From assembly GCA_031283105.1 (NCBI GenBank), contig JAITCL010000038.1:1-49734 (forward strand): a stretch of 49,734 bases of DNA. Reading direction: 5' to 3'. The notes under the pieces were generated by a model. That model did no database searches, was not told where the DNA came from, and saw only the letters and a list, made by a program, of their open reading frames with translations. A program made the position numbers and the translations under genes. This document shows, one piece after another, positions 17,351 through 26,090 of this stretch; positions within the stretch are counted from its first letter, which is position 1; every line of letters begins with the position of its first letter. The DNA is from Treponema sp. (lineage in GTDB: Bacteria > Spirochaetota > Spirochaetia > Treponematales > Breznakiellaceae).

Positions 17351-18868
17351 ATGCCAAACGCTAAAATCAGCCCGCCGCCGGCTGCGGCCTGCGGCGCGGT
17401 TGTGGCTTATTACTGCCTGTTTCCCCTGTACCGTTCCGAATTAATTACCCTTAACGTACTGCTGGCGCTGGCTTTTATCCCCGTAGGGGTTCTGTGCTTT
17501 TTCAGAGTGCTGGTTTCCTGGCCTCTTATGGGAGACGTTAAACCGCAAACAGTGCGGACTTTACGCCTAACGCCGTTAATTCTTACCGCTTTTACGGCGG
17601 GCCTGTCGCTGGGTATCGGCGCCGGGGCGCAGGCAACGCAAAATATCAGTTTTGGAATCCCTGAAAATAATGTGCAGGGAATTTCCGGCGTTTTGCTTGA
17701 TGACCCCCGGCTGGTCTCCGGCGGCAGGGCAATGACGACGCTTTCGATGAGAATGATTGCCGGCGCCGGAAATGTAAGGGTTGGAACGCGCGGGGAAATA
17801 ACGGTCTTTTTTCCGGAAGAAAACGCCGAACGCTTGAAGGAATTCGGCAGGGGAACGGAAGTTTTTGCCGAAGGGGTTTTGCGCGACGGCAACACCGGCG
17901 GCGCTTATTTGTTTGCCGCCGAATCGCTGCACATTACCAAACAGGCGCCGCCTCTTGAACATTTCCGCACCGGACTGCGGGCAAGTCTTGCGCAGCGTTT
18001 TACCCAGCCCCCCGCCGGTAACCCTTCATGGGGCGGTCTTGCCCTGGCCCTGCTTTTGGGCATACGCGACAATCTTGACGCGGGCATTGCCGTGTTGTAC
18101 CGTGACGCGGGCTGTTCGCATATCCTTGCCCTTTCCGGCATGCACCTTGCGGTGCTGGTTGCGCTGATTTCTTTCCTGCTTAAAAGAATACTGGGGCTGC
18201 GGCTTTCGGCGATTTGCGGCGCTGTCTTTATTCTTGTCTACTGTTATATTGTCGGCCCGCTGCCCAGCCTGAACCGCGCAGCCCTTATGTATTTGGTGGG
18301 AGTTTTGGCCATACTCGGTATGCTCAAACGGGAAGCGCTTTCACTGTTGTGTATGGCCTTTCTGATTCAATTGATCATTACGCCCAAAGCGGGACTTTCC
18401 CTGTCGTTCATTCTTTCATACCTCGCCCTTGCGGGGATTCTGATCATCGGTGAAGCGCTTAACCGTATTTTCAAAGGCAAAGTACCCACCGCGCTCCTCT
18501 TGTCCATTTCCGCTTCGCTGGGGGCTTTCATTGCCACCGCCGGAGTAACGGCGTGGTTTTTCGGCATCCTGCGTCCGGTGGGCATAATAGCCAGCCTGAT
18601 ACTAACCCCTCTGACCACGGTATTTATGATCGGATCGATGGCATGGCTCGCCCTGAATCTGGCGCTGCCCTCGATTTCGCCTTTACTGAGTTATCCCCTT
18701 TTACTGCTGTACCGGCTTATGGAAAAATCCGCCTTCTTCGCGGCGAAGATGCCCGGTATCAAGGGGCAGCCCTGGCTGGTTATAGCGTTGTCGCTGTTGT
18801 GCATGGCAGCGATACTTTGGTTTGAATACCGCCGCCCGGCGGCGCACAGCATGGAACCTTTTGCCTGA
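17351..18868 (+). CDS. comEC: ComEC/Rec2-family competence membrane protein
   Basis: The 505-residue polytopic protein matches the ComEC channel region: GIRDNLDAGIAVLYRDAGCSHILALSGMHLAVL (in overlapping pieces) contains the 'H-L-L-A-(I/L)-S-G-x-H' family signature, followed by PLPSLNRAALMYLVGVLAI. An N-terminal beta domain (DUF4131-like, about 85-200) precedes the membrane core. There is no C-terminal metallo-beta-lactamase domain, so it is the short form, which transports single-stranded DNA in competent bacteria. Its stop overlaps the start of rsmA by one base (TGATG). Confidence 0.88.
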   Translation: MPNAKISPPPAAACGAVVAYYCLFPLYRSELITLNVLLALAFIPVGVLCFFRVLVSWPLMGDVKPQTVRTLRLTPLILTAFTAGLSLGIGAGAQATQNISFGIPENNVQGISGVLLDDPRLVSGGRAMTTLSMRMIAGAGNVRVGTRGEITVFFPEENAERLKEFGRGTEVFAEGVLRDGNTGGAYLFAAESLHITKQAPPLEHFRTGLRASLAQRFTQPPAGNPSWGGLALALLLGIRDNLDAGIAVLYRDAGCSHILALSGMHLAVLVALISFLLKRILGLRLSAICGAVFILVYCYIVGPLPSLNRAALMYLVGVLAILGMLKREALSLLCMAFLIQLIITPKAGLSLSFILSYLALAGILIIGEALNRIFKGKVPTALLLSISASLGAFIATAGVTAWFFGILRPVGIIASLILTPLTTVFMIGSMAWLALNLALPSISPLLSYPLLLLYRLMEKSAFFAAKMPGIKGQPWLVIALSLLCMAAILWFEYRRPAAHSMEPFA

Positions 18869-19719
18869 TGGAACTCAATTACAATTCGGCGGCGGAATTG
18901 CGGGCCTTTCTTGACAAAAACGGCTTGGGCATGAGAAAAAAATTCGGACAAAATTTTTTGTTGAATCCCGCTGTACGCGAATCTCTTGTCCGCGCTCTGG
19001 AAGCGGAGGCGGGAGACGCTGTTTGGGAAATCGGCCCCGGTCTGGGGGCGATGACATCCCTGCTGCTTGAAAAAGGCCTTGCTGTCCGCGCCTTTGAACT
19101 CGATGCGGGTTTTGCGCGGACGCTCAGGGAACTTTTTGCCGGTAATGCGGACTTTACTCTGGTTGAAGGAGATGTACTGAAAACATGGACTGCCGAACCT
19201 CCCGCTCCGTACCTTTTGGGAAACCTTCCCTACAATATCGCCGCGGTATTATTGGCCGGTTTTATTGAGCAGGGGCGTTTTTTCAAACGGATTGTTGTCA
19301 CCGTCCAGCGCGAAGTCGCCCTGCGCATGGCGGCTGTTCCCGGTTCTGCCGATTATTCTTCTTTTTCGGTTGTCTGCGCGTCGGCATACCGTGTAAAACT
19401 TTTGATGATTATTAAAAGCGCTTCTTTTTATCCCCGGCCCAATGTGGATTCACAGGCCGTCCTGCTGGAACTGCGGGAAGACGCCGCCCATAAACGTCCC
19501 GCCTGTTTTTATCCGCTGGTACGGCGGCTTTTTTCATCACGAAGAAAAACGATAAAAAACAATCTGACTGGTTTCTTCAGCCCCGAACGGGGCGCACCGG
19601 CGGCAATGGCGCTTGAAGCGCTGGAAAAAAGCGCCCTTGACGGCAACAAACGGGCGGAAGACCTGACCCTTGAAGACTTTGCGGCACTTGCAAAAACAAT
19701 TGAAGATATGGGAATATGA
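18868..19719 (+). CDS. rsmA: 16S rRNA (adenine1518/1519-N6)-dimethyltransferase RsmA (KsgA)
   Basis: The 283-residue protein has KFGQNFLLNPAVRESLV at about 26-42, the SAM-binding motif EIGPGLGAMTSLLLEKG, and the catalytic NLPYNIAA. These define KsgA, which dimethylates two adenines in helix 45 of 16S rRNA during 30S assembly. The C-terminal helical domain (FYPLVRRLFSSRRKTIKNNL) is complete. Translation is coupled to the ComEC-like gene upstream. YggS follows after 6 bases. Confidence 0.96.
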   Translation: MELNYNSAAELRAFLDKNGLGMRKKFGQNFLLNPAVRESLVRALEAEAGDAVWEIGPGLGAMTSLLLEKGLAVRAFELDAGFARTLRELFAGNADFTLVEGDVLKTWTAEPPAPYLLGNLPYNIAAVLLAGFIEQGRFFKRIVVTVQREVALRMAAVPGSADYSSFSVVCASAYRVKLLMIIKSASFYPRPNVDSQAVLLELREDAAHKRPACFYPLVRRLFSSRRKTIKNNLTGFFSPERGAPAAMALEALEKSALDGNKRAEDLTLEDFAALAKTIEDMGI

Positions 19720-19725
19720 TAACGG

Positions 19726-20424
19726 ATGTCAATCGCCAAAAATATTGAAGCACTGGAAGAGCGTATAGCCCAAGCCTGTCTGCGCTGCGGCAGAAAACGG
19801 GAAGAGATAACCCTTATGGGCGTAACCAAATTTCAGCCTGTGGAAGCGGTTGATGAAGCGTGGAAGGCGGGTCTACGCTGTTTTGGAGAAAGCAGGGTGC
19901 AGGAGGCCGCCGCCAAATTTGAAGATTTCAGGGAACAGCATCCTAACACGGAACTGCATTTGATTGGCGCCCTGCAGCGGAACAAGGCAAAACTTGCCGC
20001 TTCGCTGTTTGATTGCATTGACTGTCTGGACAGGGAATCCCTTGCGGCGGAGTTGGCAAAACATACATCAGCCCGCGGCAGTCCTTTGCCGCTGTTGCTG
20101 GAATTCCGCACCGGGGAAGATTCAAAAAGCGGCTTTACCGGCCTTGACGATATTTTCAAGACAGTCGATTTTATTCTTGCCTGTCCTTCATTAAGCATCC
20201 GGGGTCTGATGACTATAGCGCCTAACACCAGCGATGAGGGGGTTCTGCGTTCCGCTTTCAGGAGTTTGGTAAAAGTACGGCAGGAACTGGAACGGCGCTT
20301 TCCCGCTGAAAGCCGGGATTGGTCCTGCCTTTCAATGGGAATGTCCGGCGATTTTGAAACAGCCATAGAAGAAGGCTCTACCCTGCTGCGCATTGGCAGC
20401 GCCATTTTTGGAGAGAGAATTTGA
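19726..20424 (+). CDS. yggS: YggS/PROSC family pyridoxal-phosphate homeostasis protein
   Basis: The 232-residue protein has the YggS fold: LMGVTKFQPVEAVDEAW with the PLP-binding Lys in VTKFQP, then GLRCFGESRVQEAAAKF, HLIGALQRNKA, and the phosphate-binding LSMGMSGDFETAIEEGSTLLRIGSAIFGER. The normal family sequence HFIGxLQxNK is nearly kept. Family members buffer free PLP and affect amino-acid metabolism without a known catalytic reaction. It overlaps the next gene by 4 bases. Confidence 0.95.
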   Translation: MSIAKNIEALEERIAQACLRCGRKREEITLMGVTKFQPVEAVDEAWKAGLRCFGESRVQEAAAKFEDFREQHPNTELHLIGALQRNKAKLAASLFDCIDCLDRESLAAELAKHTSARGSPLPLLLEFRTGEDSKSGFTGLDDIFKTVDFILACPSLSIRGLMTIAPNTSDEGVLRSAFRSLVKVRQELERRFPAESRDWSCLSMGMSGDFETAIEEGSTLLRIGSAIFGERI

Positions 20425-20957
20425 ATCCGGGAAAAAAATTAATACTATTGTTTCTCCTAACGGCAGTTTCCGTCATGTATGTTCCGGCACAGACAAAAGA
20501 TAAAGATACCCCGGGCGCATTTGATACAACCGGTTTTCCCCAATGGGCAAAAGACCTGCGCCGTTGGGAGATAGTTGCTTTTGGTTCAATCCCCTTTACC
20601 ATGTTTTTTACCACTTTTGGCATGGATATGCACCGGTGGTCAAATGCCAACGGCATGGACATGAGCGAACAGGGAAGGCAGTATGCTCCCTGGCCCTTAA
20701 AAAGCGCCGGGGCTGCCCTGATGGACAGCGGGGAATTTGAAACGATGTTTAAAATTGCCGCCTGCGTGTCCGTGGGTATTGCATTTACCGACTTCGTTAT
20801 TGTTAAGATAAAGCGGTACAAGGCGCGGAAAAAGGCGGAAGCCCTGCCGGCCGGCACCATCATTATTAACCGTCAACCCTGGCCTGAGGAGCAGGACGGT
20901 GATAATACGGATGAGGATACGGCCTCTCCGGAGTCACCTTCCCCTGAAAAACCCTGA
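20421..20957 (+). CDS. Hypothetical membrane protein
   Basis: The 178-residue protein starts at a TTG at 20421 that overlaps the yggS stop; GGAGAGA lies just upstream. A signal peptide is seen at about 1-23 (LILLFLLTAVSVMYVPAQ). Two further hydrophobic stretches follow, around 53-66 and 115-130, the second ending in the basic IKRYKARKKAE, and the tail is acidic and proline-rich. I recognise no family. It is embedded between yggS and rluD in a co-directional run with 1-4 base overlaps, so it is probably expressed with them. Confidence 0.7.
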   Translation: MNPGKKLILLFLLTAVSVMYVPAQTKDKDTPGAFDTTGFPQWAKDLRRWEIVAFGSIPFTMFFTTFGMDMHRWSNANGMDMSEQGRQYAPWPLKSAGAALMDSGEFETMFKIAACVSVGIAFTDFVIVKIKRYKARKKAEALPAGTIIINRQPWPEEQDGDNTDEDTASPESPSPEKP

Positions 20958-21901
20958 TGCCTTCATTCAACCATACCGTTACCGGTATTCTTCCCGCCGG
21001 CGGGATGCGCCTTGACCGCTATATTGCGGAAAATCTGGGACTGCTTTCCCGTTCGCAGATTAAAGCGCGGGAACTCAAAGCCGCCATTAACGGCAAAGAG
21101 GCAAAAATTTCCCGCACGGTAAAAAATGGCGATCTGCTCGAATTGGTTTGGCAAGAGGCGCAGCCGCTTAATATCATTCCTGAAAACATACCGCTTGATA
21201 TTATGTATGAAGATGAACGGACGGTGGTAATCAACAAAGCCCCGGGAATGGTGGTTCATCCCGGCGCGGGAAACCGGAGCGGAACTCTCGCCAACGCGTT
21301 GTATTACCGCAGACTGAAACGGGGCGGCCTTTCCGGCACAGAACCCGAAATGGGCGGACTCAGACCCGGCATAGTACACCGGCTCGACAAGGAAACATCA
21401 GGCGTCATTATTGCCGCTTATGATGATGAGGCTCTGGCCTTTCTTGCCCATCAATTCAAATCGAGAAAAGCTAAAAAAACCTACATCGCCATTGTCAACG
21501 GAATTCCAAAAGAAAAAAAAGGGCGCATAGAAACTTTTATCGCCCGCGATTCCAAAGACCGCAAGCGTTTTGCAGTAGCCGCGCAGGGCAGGCTTGCGCT
21601 CACTTATTACTCGGTTATTAAAACATGGCGGACACATTCGCTGATCCTGCTGCGGCCCAAAACAGGACGGACGCACCAACTCCGCGTCCATCTGCGCTAC
21701 CTCGGCAACCCCATTACAGGTGATCCCCTGTATGGTTTTACCGATGATCTTTTCCCAAAGGCAAGCCTGATGCTCCATGCAAAGAGCCTTGCGATTATTT
21801 TGCCGGGTGAAGATACCGAACGGGTTTTTAAGTCACCCTTGCCGGAGCGTTTTACCGTCATGATCCACAGCCTTAACGATTTAGAGGCACAGCATGGCTG
21901 A
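20957..21901 (+). CDS. rluD: 23S rRNA pseudouridine synthase, RluD-type
   Basis: The 314-residue protein has an N-terminal S4 RNA-binding domain (about 12-75: MRLDRYIAENLGLLSRSQIKAREL) and a pseudouridine synthase core. The catalytic Asp is in IVHRLDKETSGVIIAAY; the second signature is LLRPKTGRTHQLRVHLRYLG and NPITGDPLYG. RluD modifies helix 69 of 23S rRNA. The S4 domain and length favour RluD or another long RluA-family enzyme. It overlaps the next RluA-type gene by 8 bases. Confidence 0.92.
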   Translation: MPSFNHTVTGILPAGGMRLDRYIAENLGLLSRSQIKARELKAAINGKEAKISRTVKNGDLLELVWQEAQPLNIIPENIPLDIMYEDERTVVINKAPGMVVHPGAGNRSGTLANALYYRRLKRGGLSGTEPEMGGLRPGIVHRLDKETSGVIIAAYDDEALAFLAHQFKSRKAKKTYIAIVNGIPKEKKGRIETFIARDSKDRKRFAVAAQGRLALTYYSVIKTWRTHSLILLRPKTGRTHQLRVHLRYLGNPITGDPLYGFTDDLFPKASLMLHAKSLAIILPGEDTERVFKSPLPERFTVMIHSLNDLEAQHG

Positions 21902-22652
21902 ACAAGAAAAACCCTATGTCCTTGATGAAACCGAAGATTTTGCGGTTGTTTATAAACCGCCCCGTATGCACAGCATTCCGTTAAAAAACAATTGCGGCGA
22001 TACCCTGCTTGAATGGTACGCGGCGCTGTTTCCTGCGGTTATGGATATTTCCGGCAGAAGGGGGGAAAGGGAAGGACTACTGCACCGGCTTGATTTCGAA
22101 ACTCATGGTTTGGTTCTTTTCGCAAAAAACCAACAGTCACTGGATTATTTATTGACATTACAAAATGAAGGAAATTTTATCAAAGAGTATAGCGCGATGT
22201 GCCGCAAAAATTGCACCCTACCCTCATCCTTCCCCGCTCCGCCTTCCGGCTTTCCGTTAGCTGAATTTTCAGGACAGACAGAATTTGCCATTGAAAGTTT
22301 TTTTCGCCCCTTTGGCCCCGGCAGAAAACAGGTTCGTCCGGTAACTGACGCCTGCGGCAAAAACCGTAAAATTACCCATAACGAAGTTGCGAAAGACCGC
22401 GACGGCTATTATCGGACAGAAATTATCAATGTTACAGAGAACGAGTATTACACTTTTACCATAAGACTGAAACGGGGTTTCCGTCATCAGATACGCTGCC
22501 ACCTTGCCTGGATAGGCTGTCCGGTGCTCAACGATCCATTGTATGGGGATCAGCCCGCAAACGGCTTTCTTGCCCTCCGGTCAAACGGGCTTATTTTTAC
22601 CGACCCCCGCAGCGGCAAGCTCCGCGAATACCGCATTGAACCGCCAGGGTAA
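21894..22652 (+). CDS. RluA-family pseudouridine synthase without S4 domain
   Basis: The 252-residue enzyme contains the catalytic LLHRLDFETHGLVLFAKN and the second motif RGFRHQIRCHLAWIGCPVLNDPLYG. It lacks the S4 domain of its upstream neighbour. An internal stretch at about 108-140 (SSFPAPPSGFPLAEFSGQTEFAIESFF) is less conserved and longer than in short RluA enzymes. The RNA target cannot be told from sequence. It is translationally coupled to rluD and ends a run of overlapping genes, followed by 560 bases of repeat DNA. Confidence 0.88.
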   Translation: MAEQEKPYVLDETEDFAVVYKPPRMHSIPLKNNCGDTLLEWYAALFPAVMDISGRRGEREGLLHRLDFETHGLVLFAKNQQSLDYLLTLQNEGNFIKEYSAMCRKNCTLPSSFPAPPSGFPLAEFSGQTEFAIESFFRPFGPGRKQVRPVTDACGKNRKITHNEVAKDRDGYYRTEIINVTENEYYTFTIRLKRGFRHQIRCHLAWIGCPVLNDPLYGDQPANGFLALRSNGLIFTDPRSGKLREYRIEPPG

Positions 22653-23210
22653 CAGCAGTTAGTTTTTGACCTACACACTAATAATGCGTAAACCGGCACA
22701 GGGGACAGCGCCGGGGCTGCCAAAATAGATGGGGGAACTCAACTACGCAGCCCCCGCACGGCTTCTGTGCATTATTGAGAACTATGGGTAATTCCATTAT
22801 CAGCGTGTTCTCTTGTTTTCCGTGCCGTGCGGCTGTTACTGTACACTTAGTTTTTGCTTTTATTCCCTGGTCTGCTCCGTCGAAGAACCCCATAATATTT
22901 TGGCAACCCCGCACTGTCCCCCTGTGCCGCCCTATTTCACCCTATAACCGATGTAACAGGGTAAATGCTGTTACCCTATACTGGTAGAGGTCAGCCGGAT
23001 GGGGCGCATTGTTTGCTCCCCTTTTCCTCTTCCTCCGTGTTCTCCGTGTCCTCCGTGGTGAAAATTCTTCCCTGCTTTCTCATCTCGCATAGCGCCCCGC
23101 TACCCCGGCGCTGCCCCCCCCTGTGCCGGTTTACGCGCTATGTGCGTATATAAAAAAATTAAATGCTGTTACCGCTTGAAATACCGTCAAATCCAATGTA
23201 ACAATTAAGT
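22653..23210. repeat. Repeat-rich intergenic region bounded by long inverted repeats
   Basis: No gene is supported. The sequence GCGTAAACCGGCACAGGGG (from 22686) continues into ACAGCGCCGGGG and is found inverted at 23103-23136. A related inverted copy of GGCACAGGGGACAG...TGCCAAAAT (22696-22727) lies at about 22886-22933. TAAATGCTGTTACC occurs at about 22963 and 23160, the first inside GGGTAAATGCTGTTACCC. Bases 23019-23100 are an inverted copy of the repeat at 13542-13607. The end just before murC is AT-rich and may hold its promoter. Confidence 0.6.
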
Positions 23211-24677
23211 ATGGAATCTTTTTCCGGCATACTTCATCCCGGCGCTTCGGTTTACTTTGTCGGCATAAAGGGGACGGGGGTCTGCGCCCTTGCCGAATTG
23301 TTTCACAACAGGGGAGTAAAAACCGGCGGTTCCGACATACCTGAAATTTTCTATACCGACGCGATTCTGAAAGAACTCGGCATACCCTATTATGAAACGT
23401 TTGATTCCGCCCATATTACCGATGATATTGATATGGTGATTTATTCCGCCGCCTATAGCGAGGAAAATAATGTTGAGCTTGCCGAGGCCGGGCGGAAATC
23501 CATCCCCCGTGTCAGCTATCCCGACGCTCTGGGCGCCTATTCCGCCGCGTTTGATTCAGCCGGTATTGCCGGCGTTCACGGCAAAACCACAACCGCCGCA
23601 ATGAGCGGCTGCCTGATACAGGGACTGGACATTCCGGCGCAGGTTCTCGTGGGCAGCGCCGTGGCGAATTTTAAGGGAAGATCAACCATCGCACCGGGGA
23701 ACAAGTATTTCATTGCGGAAACCTGCGAATACCGCAAACATTTTCTCGCGTTCCGTCCTCAGCGGATTGTTTTGACCGCGGTGGAAAGCGATCATCAGGA
23801 TTTTTTCCCCACTTATGAATCAATTCGCGACGCTTTTGTCGAGTATTGCCGCCTTATCCCCTCAGGCGGTGAATTGATATACTGCGCTGATGATCCCGGG
23901 GCCAATGAAGTCGCCCGCATCATCGAAAAGGAAGACCGGGGCGTTGTTCTGATACCCTACGGCTTTACCGCTGAAGGCGATTACCGCATCGGCGATTACC
24001 GTGTTGAAAATGACCGGGCGCTGTTCACGGTTGCGGCTTTTCCCGAAGAACTGTGCCTGCGTGTTCCGGGCAGACATCAGGCCATGAACGCGGCAGCCGC
24101 CCTTGCCCTTGCTTCCGTCCTGCTAAAAAAAGAATGCGGCGGCTGGAATGAATCTTTGCGGCTTGCCGCTCAAAAAGCGTTGGCGGAATTCAGCGGCTCA
24201 AAACGACGTTCCGAAATTATCGGCAGCGCGGGCGGCATCATTTTTATGGACGATTACGGCCATCACCCCACGGCGATTACCACAACGTTGGAAGGCCTCA
24301 GAAACTTTTACCCGTCCAGGCGGCTGATAGTAAGTTTTATGTCGCATACCTATACCAGAACCGCCGCGTTACTCGATGATTTTGCGGCATCACTTGCCGC
24401 CGCCGATGTGCTGTTCCTGCACAAGATATACGCTTCCGCGCGGGAACAATTTAACGGAACAATAAGCGGTAAAAGCATCTACGAAAAAGTTAATAGTCTG
24501 TGTGACAAAAAAGCAGACGCGGTATATTATGTTGATGAACCAATGGACGCTGTTGAACCGCTGAAAAAAATCCTCAAACCCGGCGATCTTTTCCTTACCC
24601 TGGGCGCGGGAAACAACTGGCCGCTTGGAACAACGCTTTATAAGTATTATCATAATCATAAAGGGGATTCTCCATGA
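23211..24677 (+). CDS. murC: UDP-N-acetylmuramate--L-alanine ligase (MurC)
   Basis: The 488-residue Mur ligase has an N-terminal Rossmann domain (YFVGIKGTGVCALAELF), the ATP-binding loop GVHGKTTTAAM, and the C-terminal DDYGHHPTAITTTLEGLR and SFMSHTYTRTAALLDDF, diagnostic for MurC, which adds L-Ala to UDP-MurNAc. The Mur-ligase-typical CEYRKHFLAFRP and AVESDHQDFF are present. A Mpl-type recycling ligase is less likely because DDYGHHP with this length fits MurC. It starts after a long repeat region, so it probably has its own promoter, and overlaps yicC by 4 bases. Confidence 0.9.
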   Translation: MESFSGILHPGASVYFVGIKGTGVCALAELFHNRGVKTGGSDIPEIFYTDAILKELGIPYYETFDSAHITDDIDMVIYSAAYSEENNVELAEAGRKSIPRVSYPDALGAYSAAFDSAGIAGVHGKTTTAAMSGCLIQGLDIPAQVLVGSAVANFKGRSTIAPGNKYFIAETCEYRKHFLAFRPQRIVLTAVESDHQDFFPTYESIRDAFVEYCRLIPSGGELIYCADDPGANEVARIIEKEDRGVVLIPYGFTAEGDYRIGDYRVENDRALFTVAAFPEELCLRVPGRHQAMNAAAALALASVLLKKECGGWNESLRLAAQKALAEFSGSKRRSEIIGSAGGIIFMDDYGHHPTAITTTLEGLRNFYPSRRLIVSFMSHTYTRTAALLDDFAASLAAADVLFLHKIYASAREQFNGTISGKSIYEKVNSLCDKKADAVYYVDEPMDAVEPLKKILKPGDLFLTLGAGNNWPLGTTLYKYYHNHKGDSP

Positions 24678-25540
24678 TAAGTATGACGGGTTTTGCCTAC
24701 CGGGAATGGGCGGGAGACAACATTTCACTCTCGGTAGAAATAAAGGGCTGCAATAACCGTTTTCTGGAATTACAGGTGTATCTTCCCCCCTGGCTTTCGT
24801 ACATGGAACCGAAGGTGCGCGGCATCATCGGCGGTATCTGCGGCAGGGGAAAAGTTGAAGTTGCAATCAGGATAAAGGAAATAAACGCACCGTTAAACGT
24901 CACGGTAAACACCAGTGCCGCCCGCGCCTATATGAACGTCCTCTCCGCTCTTGCCGTCGATCTGGGCATTGACGCGCACTTGAGCGTACCGGTGTTAACC
25001 GGAATGGAAGGGGTTCTGGATGTTGAAAAAAAACATGACGAGCAGCGGTACTGGAGCGTGATAGAGCCGGTTTTACAAGAGACTGCCTCCCTTTTTAAGG
25101 CGGAGCGCGTCAGGGAAGGAAAGCACACAGAGGAGGATATCCTCAATTCAATAAGCGTTATTGAATCGGCGCTGCAAACCGTATCCTCCCATATCGGCGA
25201 ACTTGAAAATTCCATTAAAGAAAATATTAAAACGCGTTTTAAGGAAATTTCAGGCGATGCCATTGATGAGAATCGTATCCTTGCGGAAACCGCCGTGCTG
25301 CTGATGAAGTACACCATTTCCGAGGAGGTTTCCCGGCTTTCAGCTCATCTTGCCGAATTCAGAGCGGAGGCCGCGAGAAATGAACGGCCCGGAAAAAAAC
25401 TCGATTTTCTCTGTCAGGAAATTAACCGTGAGATTAATACCATAGGCTCGAAAAGCGCCATACTGGAGGTAAGCCGCGCCGTGGTGGAGATGAAAGAATC
25501 GCTTGAAAATGTCAGGGAACAGTTAAGAAACGTTGAGTAG
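24674..25540 (+). CDS. yicC: YicC family endoribonuclease
   Basis: The 288-residue protein opens with MISMTGFAYREW and ends with GKKLDFLCQEINREINTIGSKSAILEVSRAVVEMK, the two blocks that define YicC. Family members are endoribonucleases that act on small RNAs and mRNAs. The middle part (about 150-215) is predicted coiled coil. It overlaps murC by 4 bases, and the cytidylate kinase-type gene follows 16 bases downstream, suggesting one operon with mutY. Confidence 0.93.
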   Translation: MISMTGFAYREWAGDNISLSVEIKGCNNRFLELQVYLPPWLSYMEPKVRGIIGGICGRGKVEVAIRIKEINAPLNVTVNTSAARAYMNVLSALAVDLGIDAHLSVPVLTGMEGVLDVEKKHDEQRYWSVIEPVLQETASLFKAERVREGKHTEEDILNSISVIESALQTVSSHIGELENSIKENIKTRFKEISGDAIDENRILAETAVLLMKYTISEEVSRLSAHLAEFRAEAARNERPGKKLDFLCQEINREINTIGSKSAILEVSRAVVEMKESLENVREQLRNVE

Positions 25541-25556
25541 GGGGATGGGCGGGAAT

Positions 25557-26090
25557 ATGAAAAAAGACATAAAAATTGCTGTGTCGGGAAAAAGCGGCTG
25601 CGGAAACACAACTGTCAGCAGAATGGTTGCGGACAAACTGGGGCTGCGGTTTATTAATTTTACTTTCCGCTCATTGGCGCAGGAAAAGGGCATTACCCTT
25701 AACGAAGTGCTTGACCGCGCCGCCACAGATGATTGGTGGGACAGGGAAGTGGACAGCCGCCAGGTACAGCTTGCCCGTGAAAGCGGCGGCTGCGTGCTTG
25801 GTTCGCGGCTTGCCATCTGGATGCTGGAAGACGCTGATTTAAAAGTGTATTTAACGGCAAGCGCCGAAACCAGAGCGGCACGGATTGCAAAAAGGGAGGG
25901 GGGAAGTCTTGAAGCGGTGGCGGCGTTTACCGCCGAGCGTGACCGTCAGGATCGCAGCCGTTATGTGCGCATATACAATATTGACAATGATAATTACCAA
26001 TTAGCCGGCATGGTCATCAATACGGACAATCTTGAGCCGGATGCAATAGCCCGAATGATAACAGCGGAGGCGGAAAAAATACAAGAATGA
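25557..26090 (+). CDS. cmk: Archaeal-type (short) cytidylate kinase-like protein
   Basis: The start is the ATG at 25557, with GGCGGGA just upstream; an ATG at 25545 and a TTG at 25533 also lie in frame. The protein has 177 residues. The P-loop reads SGKSGCGNTTVS at 10-21, with Asn where most P-loops have Lys, similar to the Thr found in archaeal CMP kinases (GSGTTT). RLAIWMLEDADLKVYLTASAETRAARIAKREG matches the lid region and ERDRQDRSRYVRIYNID the CMP-kinase C-terminus. It should phosphorylate CMP or dCMP, though a related nucleoside monophosphate is possible. It overlaps mutY by 4 bases. Confidence 0.82.
   Translation: MKKDIKIAVSGKSGCGNTTVSRMVADKLGLRFINFTFRSLAQEKGITLNEVLDRAATDDWWDREVDSRQVQLARESGGCVLGSRLAIWMLEDADLKVYLTASAETRAARIAKREGGSLEAVAAFTAERDRQDRSRYVRIYNIDNDNYQLAGMVINTDNLEPDAIARMITAEAEKIQE

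Noticed and set aside
22678-22914. Minus-strand frame of 78 residues ending in a CxxC...CPLC pattern
   Set aside because: It lies inside the inverted-repeat module and the cysteine part is read from the repeat itself; no binding site was seen. It could be a transposon relic, but it is not supported as a gene.
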